This document shows, piece after piece, positions 7,453-15,412 of a stretch of 41,763 nucleotides of DNA (positions are counted from its first letter, which is position 1; every line of letters starts with the position of its first letter). The notes beneath the pieces were generated by a model. It saw only the letters and a program-made list of their open reading frames with translations. It did not search any database and was not told the DNA's origin. This DNA comes from Klebsiella pneumoniae. Lineage in GTDB: Bacteria > Myxococcota_A > UBA796 > SXON01. The translations under genes were made by a program, and so were the position numbers. The stretch lies in the NCBI GenBank assembly GCA_945862325.1, contig CAMAXZ010000038.1, positions 1-41,763 of the forward strand. Reading direction: 5' to 3'.

Positions 7453-7983
7453 ATGACCGAGGCCGAGATTCAGGCGAAAGTGGTCGAGCGCTTCGGCGCG
7501 AAGATCGTCGCTACGTACAACTTCCGCGGGCAGTACGCCGTCACCGTCGCGCCGGACGCCCTGCGCGACGTGCTCGCGTTCCTTCGCGACGACGCCGACC
7601 TCCGCTTCGACATGTTGATCGACATCGCGGGCGTCGACTACCAGGACTACCCGGACGACGACGACCGCGAGTGGCGGTTCGAAGTGGTGTACGCCTTCTA
7701 CAGCCTGCCGCTCAACCACCGCTTCCGCGTGAAGGTCGCGGTCCGCGACGACAGCGTGGTCGTGCCGTCCATCTGGGACATGTGGGGCCTCGCCAACTGG
7801 GAAGAGCGCGAGGTGTACGACATGTACGGCGTCCGCTTCTCCGGGCACCCGAACCTGCGCCGCATCCTCTGCCACGACGAGTTCGTCGGGCACGCGCTGC
7901 GCAAGGACTACCCGATCACGAAGCGCCAGAAGCTCTCGCAGCCGTCCGAGAACATCCTCTGCGAGAAGTCGGAGTACGCATGA
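7453..7983 (+). CDS. nuoC: NADH-quinone oxidoreductase subunit C
   Basis: The 176-residue 30-kDa-type subunit of the peripheral arm contains the signature WEEREVYDMYGVRFSGHPNLR followed by RRIL and LRKDYP. It helps form the quinone-binding end of complex I together with NuoD and NuoB and carries no cofactor. It is separate from nuoD, not fused as in E. coli. GGAGG at 7443-7447 lies 5 nt before ATG 7453. The TGA stop overlaps the nuoD ATG (ATGA at 7980-7983), so the two are translationally coupled, consistent with a 1:1 complex. Confidence 0.96.
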   Translation: MTEAEIQAKVVERFGAKIVATYNFRGQYAVTVAPDALRDVLAFLRDDADLRFDMLIDIAGVDYQDYPDDDDREWRFEVVYAFYSLPLNHRFRVKVAVRDDSVVVPSIWDMWGLANWEEREVYDMYGVRFSGHPNLRRILCHDEFVGHALRKDYPITKRQKLSQPSENILCEKSEYA

Positions 7984-9179
7984 GCACCGACTCCACCCAC
8001 GTTCAGGACATCCCGACCGAGCTCCTGACGATCAACATCGGTCCCTCGCACCCCGCGACGCACGGCACGCTTCGGCTCCAGCTTCAGCTGGACGGCGAGA
8101 CCATCGTCAACGCCGCCTGCGAGATCGGCTACCTGCACCGCGGGTACGAGAAGCAGGCCGAGAACTGCTACTACCAGCTCGTCATCCCGTACGCCGAGCG
8201 GCTCAACTACATGGGCCCGGTGAACAACTCGAACGGCTGGTGTCACGCGGTCGAGCAGCTCATCGGGATCGACATCCCGCCGCGCGCGCAGGCGCTGCGC
8301 GTCATCACCTCGGAGATGGGCCGCATCATCGACCACGCGGTGTGCATCGGCACGAACCTCGTGGACATCGGCGCCCTCACCAACTTCTGGTACATGTACA
8401 ACTACCGGGAGAAGATCTACGACCTGTACGAGGAGCTCACGGGCGCTCGCATGATGGTCAACTACCCGCGCATCGGCGGCGTCTCGATGGACGCTCCGGA
8501 CGGGTGGCTCGAGTCGCTCCTGAAGGTCGTCGGGGAGATGAACGAGGCGGTCGGCGACGTCCGCGCGCTCATCGAGCGCAACCGCATCTTCATGGACCGC
8601 ACGATGGGCGTGTGCGTCATCGACAAGCAGATGGCGCTCTCGCACGGTGTCACGGGGCCCTGCCTGCGCGCCGCGGGCGTCCCGCTCGACCTCCGCAAGG
8701 CCCAGCCCTATTGGGGCTACGAGAAGTACCAGTTCGACGTGCCCGTCGCCGAGGGTGGCGACACCTACGATCGCACGATCGTCCGCTTCCGCGAGATGGA
8801 ACAGAGCGTGCGGATCATCCAGCAGGCCGTCGCCTCGATCCCCACCGGGCCGGTGATGGTCGACGACCACCTCGTGGCCCTGCCGCCCAAGGACAAGGTC
8901 TACAACACGATGGAAGGGCTGATTCAGCACTTCAAGCTCATCATGCACGGCATCCGGCCGCCGAAGGGCGAGATCTACTCGGTCACCGAGGGCGGCAACG
9001 GAGAGTGCGGCTTCTACATCGTGTCCGACGGCAGCCCGACGGCGTGGCGTGTGCGCGTCCGTCCCGCCTGCTTCGCCAACTACTCGGTGTTCCCCAAGAT
9101 CATCACCGGGTCCATGGTGGCCGACGCGGTCGCCGGGCTCGGCTCCATCAACATCATCGCCGGGGAGCTCGACCGATGA
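7980..9179 (+). CDS. nuoD: NADH-quinone oxidoreductase subunit D
   Basis: The 399-residue 49-kDa subunit forms the quinone site with NuoB. The N-terminal GPSHPATHGTLRL loop holds the His residues near the quinone head group. EIGYLHRGYEK, the conserved Tyr/Asp region and the C-terminal IITGSMVADAVAGLGSINI are present. The C-terminal end is GELDR, where most homologues have GEVDR after a hydrogenase-like PVFG. The start is ATG 7980 in an ATGA overlap with nuoC, and its own TGA overlaps nuoE in the same way (9176-9179). Confidence 0.97.
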   Translation: MSTDSTHVQDIPTELLTINIGPSHPATHGTLRLQLQLDGETIVNAACEIGYLHRGYEKQAENCYYQLVIPYAERLNYMGPVNNSNGWCHAVEQLIGIDIPPRAQALRVITSEMGRIIDHAVCIGTNLVDIGALTNFWYMYNYREKIYDLYEELTGARMMVNYPRIGGVSMDAPDGWLESLLKVVGEMNEAVGDVRALIERNRIFMDRTMGVCVIDKQMALSHGVTGPCLRAAGVPLDLRKAQPYWGYEKYQFDVPVAEGGDTYDRTIVRFREMEQSVRIIQQAVASIPTGPVMVDDHLVALPPKDKVYNTMEGLIQHFKLIMHGIRPPKGEIYSVTEGGNGECGFYIVSDGSPTAWRVRVRPACFANYSVFPKIITGSMVADAVAGLGSINIIAGELDR

Positions 9180-9748
9180 GCGGCGCCCACCGTACCGTCG
9201 CGTCGCGTGGCCCACGGGAGTGGAACGCGGCCCAGCTCGCCGAGATCGACACGATCCTCGCGAAGTACCCCAACAAGCAGTCGGCCATCATGCCGGTGCT
9301 CTGGCTCGCGCAGGACACCTTCGAGTGGCTGGACCTGGACGTCATGCGCCTCGTCGCGCGCACGCTCGAGCAGCCGCCGAGCCACGTGCACGCGGTCGCC
9401 AGCTTCTACACGATGTTCAAGAAGGTCCCCACCGGTCGCTACGTGGTCGACGTCTGCCAGACGCTCAGCTGCGCGATCATGGGCTCCGACCGCATCATCG
9501 CGCACCTCGAGCGCATCCTCGAGGTGGACGAGCACGGCACCAGCAAGGACGGCCTGTTCACCCTGCACAAGGTCGAGTGCCTCGCCTCTTGCGGCTCGGC
9601 GCCGATGATGCAGGTGAACGAGGACTTCTACGAGTTCCTCACCGTCGACTCCGTCGAACAGATCGTCGCTGCGTACCGCAACGGCTCCCCTCCCGTCACT
9701 CCGCGCCCTGAGGCGACCCAATGGAATTGGAACCGGTCCGCATCCTGA
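9176..9748 (+). CDS. nuoE: NADH-quinone oxidoreductase subunit E
   Basis: The 190-residue 24-kDa-type subunit binds the [2Fe-2S] cluster N1a through CQTLSC (C-x4-C) and CLASC (C-x3-C), in the order usual for the thioredoxin-like domain. The N-terminal helical part (LAEIDTILAKYPNKQSAIMPVLWLAQD) matches the family. ATG 9176 overlaps the nuoD stop. The 3' end is unusual: the last 28 nt overlap the start of nuoF, so the C-terminal tail (TQWNWNRSAS) is encoded by DNA that also encodes the NuoF N-terminus in another frame. Confidence 0.96.
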   Translation: MSGAHRTVASRGPREWNAAQLAEIDTILAKYPNKQSAIMPVLWLAQDTFEWLDLDVMRLVARTLEQPPSHVHAVASFYTMFKKVPTGRYVVDVCQTLSCAIMGSDRIIAHLERILEVDEHGTSKDGLFTLHKVECLASCGSAPMMQVNEDFYEFLTVDSVEQIVAAYRNGSPPVTPRPEATQWNWNRSAS

Positions 9749-11028
9749 GCGCGAACTGGGGCGTCCCGGATTCGCACCGCCTTGCCGTCGCGCGTTCGCG
9801 TGGCGTGTACGGACGTTTGGAGCAGGCGTTTTCGATGACGCCCGCCGAGATCACCCAGGTCGTCAAGGACTCCGGCCTCCGCGGACGCGGCGGGGCGGGG
9901 TTCCCGACCGGCGTGAAGTGGGGCTTCGTGCCGCCCAAGGAGAAGCGCGGGGACAAGCCCGTGTACCTGCTCTGCAACGCGGATGAGTCCGAGCCGGGCA
10001 CCTTCAAGGACCGCTACTGCATGTGGCTCGATCCGCACCTGCTGATCGAGGGCATGATCATCGCGGCGTACGCGCTCGACTGCCACAAGGCGTACATCTA
10101 CATCCGCGGAGAATTCCGGTTCATCCAGCGTCGCCTCGACGAGGCGGTGGCGGAGGCCTACGCCGCGGGCCTGCTCGGGAAGAACATCCTCGGGAAGGGC
10201 TTCGATCTCGACCTGCACGTCCACCTCGGCGCGGGCGCCTACATCTGCGGCGAAGAGACGGCCCTGATCTCCTCGCTCGAGGGCGAGAAGGGGCAACCCA
10301 AGCTCAAGCCCCCGTTTCCGGCGGTCGAGGGCGCCTGGCGCTGCCCCACGATCGTCAACAACGTCGAGACCCTCGCCGTCGTGCCGTGGCTGCTCGCCAA
10401 CGGCGCCGCGGCCTACAAGGCGCTCGGCACCGAGAAGAGTCCCGGCACCAAGCTCTTCTCTGTGTCCGGGCACGTGAACCGGCCCGGCGTGTACGAGATC
10501 CCGCTCGGCATGCCGATGCGTCGATTCATCGACGAGGTTTGCGGCGGCATGCGCGGCGGCAAGCGCCTCAAGGCGATCATCCCGGGTGGGTCGTCCGTCC
10601 CGGTCATGACCCCCGCGGAGGTCGACAAGTCGTCGATGGACTACGAGTCGATCAACCAGGTCGCCGGCAGCTACCTGGGCTCGGGCGGCGTCATCGTCAT
10701 GGACGAGGACACCGACATGGTCGACGCCCTGACCAACCTCCTGCGCTTCTACGCGCACGAGAGCTGCGGGCAGTGTACCCCTTGCCGCGAAGGGTGCGGT
10801 TGGATGTACCAGATCCTCTGCCGCGTGCGCGACCGCCGCGCCACGCCCGAGGATCTCGTCACCCTCCGCGACCTCGCGGACAACATCCACAGCAAGACGA
10901 TCTGCTTCTTCGGAGCGAGCGCCGCGATGCCGGTGCAGAGCTTCCTCACCAAGTTCCGCGACGAGTTCCTCGAGCGCGTTCAGTCGAACGCGCCGATGAC
11001 GGTCGTGGCCACCACGGGGGCGGTCTGA
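9721..11028 (+). CDS. nuoF: NADH-quinone oxidoreductase subunit F (NADH-binding)
   Basis: The 435-residue subunit is the electron entry point, binding NADH, FMN and the [4Fe-4S] cluster N3. It shows the glycine-rich nucleotide motif GLRGRGGAGFPTGVKW, NADESEPGTFKDR for FMN, GAYICGEETALISSLEG, and the N3 ligands ESCGQCTPCREG with a later Cys in KTICFFG. It starts at ATG 9721 inside nuoE, with TGAGG a few bases upstream. Its TGA shares one base with the nuoG ATG (TGATG at 11026-11030). Length and motifs are normal. Confidence 0.97.
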   Translation: MELEPVRILSANWGVPDSHRLAVARSRGVYGRLEQAFSMTPAEITQVVKDSGLRGRGGAGFPTGVKWGFVPPKEKRGDKPVYLLCNADESEPGTFKDRYCMWLDPHLLIEGMIIAAYALDCHKAYIYIRGEFRFIQRRLDEAVAEAYAAGLLGKNILGKGFDLDLHVHLGAGAYICGEETALISSLEGEKGQPKLKPPFPAVEGAWRCPTIVNNVETLAVVPWLLANGAAAYKALGTEKSPGTKLFSVSGHVNRPGVYEIPLGMPMRRFIDEVCGGMRGGKRLKAIIPGGSSVPVMTPAEVDKSSMDYESINQVAGSYLGSGGVIVMDEDTDMVDALTNLLRFYAHESCGQCTPCREGCGWMYQILCRVRDRRATPEDLVTLRDLADNIHSKTICFFGASAAMPVQSFLTKFRDEFLERVQSNAPMTVVATTGAV

Positions 11029-12617
11029 TGCCGAAGGTCAAGATCAACGACGTCGAGGTGGACGTCCCCGCCGGCACGAACATGATCGAGGCGGCGCGCA
11101 TGGTGGGGGAGGAGATCCCGCACTACTGCTACCATCCGCACCTCTCGATCGCCGGAAACTGCCGGATGTGCCTGGTCGAGACGACCACGCCGCGCGGCCC
11201 CGTGCTGGACATCGCCTGCAACATGCAGGCGCGTGACGGCCTCGCGATCCGCACCGACAGCGCGCAGGTCAAGCACATGCGCAAGTCGGTCATGGAGTTC
11301 CTGCTCGTCAACCACCCGCTCGACTGTCCGATCTGCGACCAGTCCGGCGAGTGTCGGCTGCAAGACTACTACATGGATCACGGCCAGTACGACAGCCGTG
11401 GCCTCGACGCGAAGGTCGGCAAGGCGAAGCGGCAGGAGATCGGCAGCGAGATCATGCTCGACGCCGAGCGCTGTGTAAGCTGCAGCCGCTGCGTGCGGTT
11501 CGGCGACGAGGTGACCGGCACCGGCGAGCTTCGGTTGATGAACCGCGGCGACCACACCGAGATCGGCATGTTCCCCGGCGATCACATCAGCCACGCGTAC
11601 CAGGGCAACCTCGCGGACATCTGCCCGGTGGGCGCCCTGACCAGCCGCGACTTCCGGTTCCAACGCCGGGTCTGGTACCTGAAGGAGTCGGCCGGCGTGT
11701 GCACGAAGTGCGCGACGGGCTGCAACACCACCGTGTTTCACCAGCAGGGTGAGGTGTTCCGGTACAAGCCGCGGCGCAACGACGCCGTCAACAAGTCCTG
11801 GATGTGTGACGAAGGGCGGCTCAGCCACCACGAAGTGGCCGGCTTGGACCGCATCCTGAAGGCCAGCGTCGACGGCGCCTCCACGGACGTCGCCGCGGCG
11901 CTCGCCGAGCTGGCCCGGCGCCTGAAGGCGGCCGGCGGGGCGAAGGTGGCGTTCGTCCTCGGCACCCAGGCGACGAACGAAGCCAACTGGGCCATGCTTC
12001 AGCTCGCCCGGGCGACGCCCGGCGCACGCGTCTACGTCGTGGGCGGAAACGACCCCGGGCGCGACGACACGGCGGACAGCATCCTCCGCTCGGCGGACAA
12101 GAACCCCAACACCGCGGGGGTGGCGCTGTTGGCCGCCCATCACGGCGCGGTGGGCGATCGCGCGAAGCTCCTCGAGGATCTCGCGGGCGTCGAGTGGGTC
12201 GTCGTGTTGGAGGACGACGTGCTCGGGCGCCTCGGCGCCGGCGGCCTGACGGCGAAGATCGCGTACTTCGGCTGGCGTCGCTGCACCACGGCGAAGGCGG
12301 CGACCGTCGTGGTGCCCGTCGCGCACACGACGGAGATGGACGGGACCTACGTGAACCGCCAGGATCGCGTTCAGCGCGCGCGCCGCGCGGTCAACCCGGC
12401 CGGCGACGCCCGCCCGGCCTACGAAGTCCTGGACAAGCTCGGCGCCGCCGTTGGCGTCGCCCTCGGCACCGCCATGGTGGTCGCCACCTTCAACGCGATG
12501 GCGCGGACGGTGCCGCGGATGAAGGGCATGGACTTCAAGTCGGTCGGCGACGCGGGCGCTCCGCTCGCGGCCCTGCCCGCGCCTCCCGCCCCGGCCACCT
12601 TGGGAGCCTCCGCATGA
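11028..12617 (+). CDS. nuoG: NADH-quinone oxidoreductase subunit G (short form with N7 motif)
   Basis: The 529-residue iron-sulfur subunit of the peripheral arm has all cluster motifs. N1b: Cys residues in HYCYHPHLSIAGNCRMC plus a later Cys in DIACNMQ. N5: HPLDCPICDQSGEC with its His ligand. N4: CVSCSRC plus a Cys in DICPVGAL. It also has the optional N7 motif C-x2-C-x3-C-x27-C (CTKCATGC, then WMCDEGR). After about residue 285 only a reduced remnant of the molybdopterin-oxidoreductase-like domain remains. It ends in a Pro/Ala-rich tail, so the protein is much shorter than the roughly 700-900 residues of well-studied homologues. It is not obviously truncated by mutation, since the frame ends in a coupled ATGA with nuoH. 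Confidence 0.94.
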   Translation: MPKVKINDVEVDVPAGTNMIEAARMVGEEIPHYCYHPHLSIAGNCRMCLVETTTPRGPVLDIACNMQARDGLAIRTDSAQVKHMRKSVMEFLLVNHPLDCPICDQSGECRLQDYYMDHGQYDSRGLDAKVGKAKRQEIGSEIMLDAERCVSCSRCVRFGDEVTGTGELRLMNRGDHTEIGMFPGDHISHAYQGNLADICPVGALTSRDFRFQRRVWYLKESAGVCTKCATGCNTTVFHQQGEVFRYKPRRNDAVNKSWMCDEGRLSHHEVAGLDRILKASVDGASTDVAAALAELARRLKAAGGAKVAFVLGTQATNEANWAMLQLARATPGARVYVVGGNDPGRDDTADSILRSADKNPNTAGVALLAAHHGAVGDRAKLLEDLAGVEWVVVLEDDVLGRLGAGGLTAKIAYFGWRRCTTAKAATVVVPVAHTTEMDGTYVNRQDRVQRARRAVNPAGDARPAYEVLDKLGAAVGVALGTAMVVATFNAMARTVPRMKGMDFKSVGDAGAPLAALPAPPAPATLGASA

Positions 12618-13942
12618 CCCTCGTCGAGCTCGCCCCCTACATCGCCGTGCTCGCCAAGTGCGTGTTCGCGGTGGCCTTCGTCATGAACATCGTGCCGCTC
12701 CTGATTTGGGCCGAGCGCAAGGGCGCCGCCTACATCCAGGACCGTCCGGGCCCCAACCGCGCGCACATCCTCGGGATCCGCGCGGGTGGCCTGGTCCACA
12801 CCCTGAACGACGTCGTCAAGCTGATCATGAAGGAGGACATCATCCCCGGGCACGTCGAACGGACGTACTGGATGCTGGCCCCCGTCATCGCGATGTCCGT
12901 CGCGCTCGTCACGTTCATCGTGGTGCCGTTCGGCGATCAGCTCCGGATCCCGCTGGGCGACGGCACGACCTTCGACGTCATGCTCAAGGTGTCCGACATC
13001 GACGCCGGCCTTCTGTTCGTCCTCGCCATGACCTCCATCGGCGTGTACGGCGTCATGCTCGCCGGTTGGGCGAGCAACAACAAGTTCTCGCTGCTCGGCG
13101 GTCTGCGCGCGAGCGCCCAGATGGTCAGCTACGAGCTCGCCATGGGCCTGAGCGCGGTGGTCGTGTTCCTCATCGCCGGCTCGGTGTCGCTCTCCGACAT
13201 CGCCGAGTCCCAGAGCGGCGCGATCTGGAACTGGACGGTGTTCACCCCTGTCGGCTTCCTGGCGTTCGTCCTCTTCTGGACGTCGGCCTTCGCCGAGACC
13301 AACCGGACGCCGTTCGACCTCCCGGAAGGGGAGGCCGAGCTCGTGGCCGGCTACCACACCGAGTACAGCTCGCTGCGCTTCGCCCTGTTCTTCATGGCCG
13401 AATACGCGAACATGATCGTCGCGAGCGCGGTCACCGCGACGCTCTTCTTCGGTGGGTACAACGTTCCATTCCTCACCGGCGAGACCATCCGGGCCAACGC
13501 GGACGTGTTGGTCGCCCTGGCCGGCTTCGGGGCCGTCCCGGCCTTCGTCCTGTTCGCGTACATCGCGTACAACCGCCGCCGCCGCCCGTTCTACGCGGCG
13601 CTCCGCGCCGATGACATCCGGCATCGCGAGCCCCTGTTCTTCACGGCCGTGTGGTCGGGTGCCGCGGTCGCCCACGCCGGCCTCGGTGTGCTTGGGCTCA
13701 CCGGGGTGCTCGGCGGCACCATCCTCGGGCCGGAGGTCGTGGCCTTCGTCTTCCAGCTCACCGCGCTGACCGTGAAGGTGCTGTTCGGCTGCTGGTTCTT
13801 CATCTGGGTCCGCTGGACGCTCCCGCGCTTCCGCTACGACCAGCTGATGAACCTCGGCTGGAAGACCATGCTCCCCCTGGCCCTCGCCAACGTGTTCTTT
13901 GCGGCCATCTGGGTGGTCGTCGCCGAAACCCTGTTCGCCTGA
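12614..13942 (+). CDS. nuoH: NADH-quinone oxidoreductase subunit H with inserted segment
   Basis: The 442-residue membrane subunit forms the quinone chamber. Conserved motifs are WAERKGAAYIQDRPGPNR, LKVSDID, ELAMGLS, AETNRTPFDLPEGEAELVAGYHTEYSS and WVRWTLPRFRYDQLM. It is about 100 residues longer than E. coli NuoH. The extra part lies between FFGGYNVPFL (about residue 280) and VKVLFGCWFF (about 380). It contains two additional hydrophobic segments separated by a basic stretch (AYNRRRRPFY). It starts at ATG 12614 overlapping the nuoG stop. I recall similar elongated NuoH proteins in myxobacteria, so the insertion is probably lineage-specific and not an artefact. Confidence 0.95.
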   Translation: MTLVELAPYIAVLAKCVFAVAFVMNIVPLLIWAERKGAAYIQDRPGPNRAHILGIRAGGLVHTLNDVVKLIMKEDIIPGHVERTYWMLAPVIAMSVALVTFIVVPFGDQLRIPLGDGTTFDVMLKVSDIDAGLLFVLAMTSIGVYGVMLAGWASNNKFSLLGGLRASAQMVSYELAMGLSAVVVFLIAGSVSLSDIAESQSGAIWNWTVFTPVGFLAFVLFWTSAFAETNRTPFDLPEGEAELVAGYHTEYSSLRFALFFMAEYANMIVASAVTATLFFGGYNVPFLTGETIRANADVLVALAGFGAVPAFVLFAYIAYNRRRRPFYAALRADDIRHREPLFFTAVWSGAAVAHAGLGVLGLTGVLGGTILGPEVVAFVFQLTALTVKVLFGCWFFIWVRWTLPRFRYDQLMNLGWKTMLPLALANVFFAAIWVVVAETLFA

Positions 13943-13953
13943 GAGGCAAACCA

Positions 13954-14520
13954 ATGGCGCTCCCGGCCCCGAACAAGAAGCTGAGCACGCCGGAGTCGGT
14001 GTACCTCGTCGAGGTCGTCAAGGGCCTCGTGCTCACCATGGGCCACATCCTGAAGAACATCTTCGATCAGGATCGGTTCCGGACCATCGAGTACCCCGAC
14101 ATGCGCAAGCCGATGGCGGCGCGGTACCGCGGGGCCCATCGCCTGACCACGCGGCCCGACGGCAAGGTGAAGTGCGTCGCGTGCATGTGTTGTCCGACGA
14201 TCTGCCCCGCGAGCTGCATCACGATCGTCGCGGGCGAAGACCCCGCCGACCCGATCGAGAAGTTCCCGGTCGAGTTCCAGATCGACATGCTGCGGTGCAT
14301 CTACTGCGGGTTCTGCGTCGAAGCCTGCCCGAAGGACGCCATCCGCATGGACACGAGGATCTACGAGATCAACGCGTTCACGCGCCAGGACATGATTCAC
14401 AACAAGGCCTACATGGTCGACCTCATGGACGGCGCCAAGCCGGAGGCCGAGGACGTGTACCGGGCCGATCCTCGGTCGGCGCCCGCCGGCTACACCTTCG
14501 ACGAGAAGCCGGTCGCGTGA
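13954..14520 (+). CDS. nuoI: NADH-quinone oxidoreductase subunit I
   Basis: The 188-residue ferredoxin-like subunit carries clusters N6a and N6b. The two binding motifs are KCVACMCCPTICPASC and RCIYCGFCVEACPKDAI, each C-x2-C-x2-C-x3-CP. The N-terminal amphipathic helix (VYLVEVVKGLVLTMGHIL) anchors it to the membrane arm. ATG 13954 is preceded by GAGAGG and gives a normal length. The 70 nt between its stop and nuoJ (14521-14590) is the largest gap inside the operon. It contains a GGAG at 14577-14580 for nuoJ but no convincing gene or terminator. Confidence 0.97.
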   Translation: MALPAPNKKLSTPESVYLVEVVKGLVLTMGHILKNIFDQDRFRTIEYPDMRKPMAARYRGAHRLTTRPDGKVKCVACMCCPTICPASCITIVAGEDPADPIEKFPVEFQIDMLRCIYCGFCVEACPKDAIRMDTRIYEINAFTRQDMIHNKAYMVDLMDGAKPEAEDVYRADPRSAPAGYTFDEKPVA

Positions 14521-14590
14521 CTCTCGTTGACATCCACCCCCAGGCGGCCTAAGGCGCGCAGCCTCGCACCTGAGACGGAGCGGGTCACTC

Positions 14591-15099
<509 letters not shown>

Positions 15100-15100
<1 letters not shown>

Positions 15101-15408
15101 TGGAGTCGGTGGGGCTGGTGCCCGTGCTCGCCGTGAGCGCGGTGCTGTTCACCACGGGCGTCGTGGGGGTGTTGACCCGCAAGAACGCGCTCATCGTGTT
15201 CATGAGCGTGGAGCTCATGCTGAACGCGGTGAACCTCAGCTTCGTGGCGTTCTCCCGAGAGAGCGTCACCCTTGACGGGCACGTGTTCGCGGTGTTCGTG
15301 ATGGCGGTGGCGGCCGCGGAGGCCGCGGTGGGCCTCGCGCTCGTCATCCTGCTGTTCCGAAACCGCGTGACCGTGAGCCTCGACGATCTCGACCGGATGA
15401 AGGGGTGA
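15100..15408 (+). CDS. nuoK: NADH-quinone oxidoreductase subunit K
   Basis: The 102-residue membrane subunit has three helices and the two conserved membrane Glu residues of the family, in [14 protein letters not shown] and [15 protein letters not shown]. They form part of the proton path between the quinone module and the antiporter-like subunits. The start overlaps the nuoJ stop by one base. AAGGGG just before the stop serves nuoL, which begins 4 nt downstream. Confidence 0.96.
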
Positions 15409-15412
15409 ACGG

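Noticed and set aside
14516..14551. Eleven-codon open frame after nuoI starting GTG overlapping the nuoI stop (MTLVDIHPQAA)
   Set aside because: It is too short to support, has no ribosome-binding site of its own and no known complex I microprotein here.
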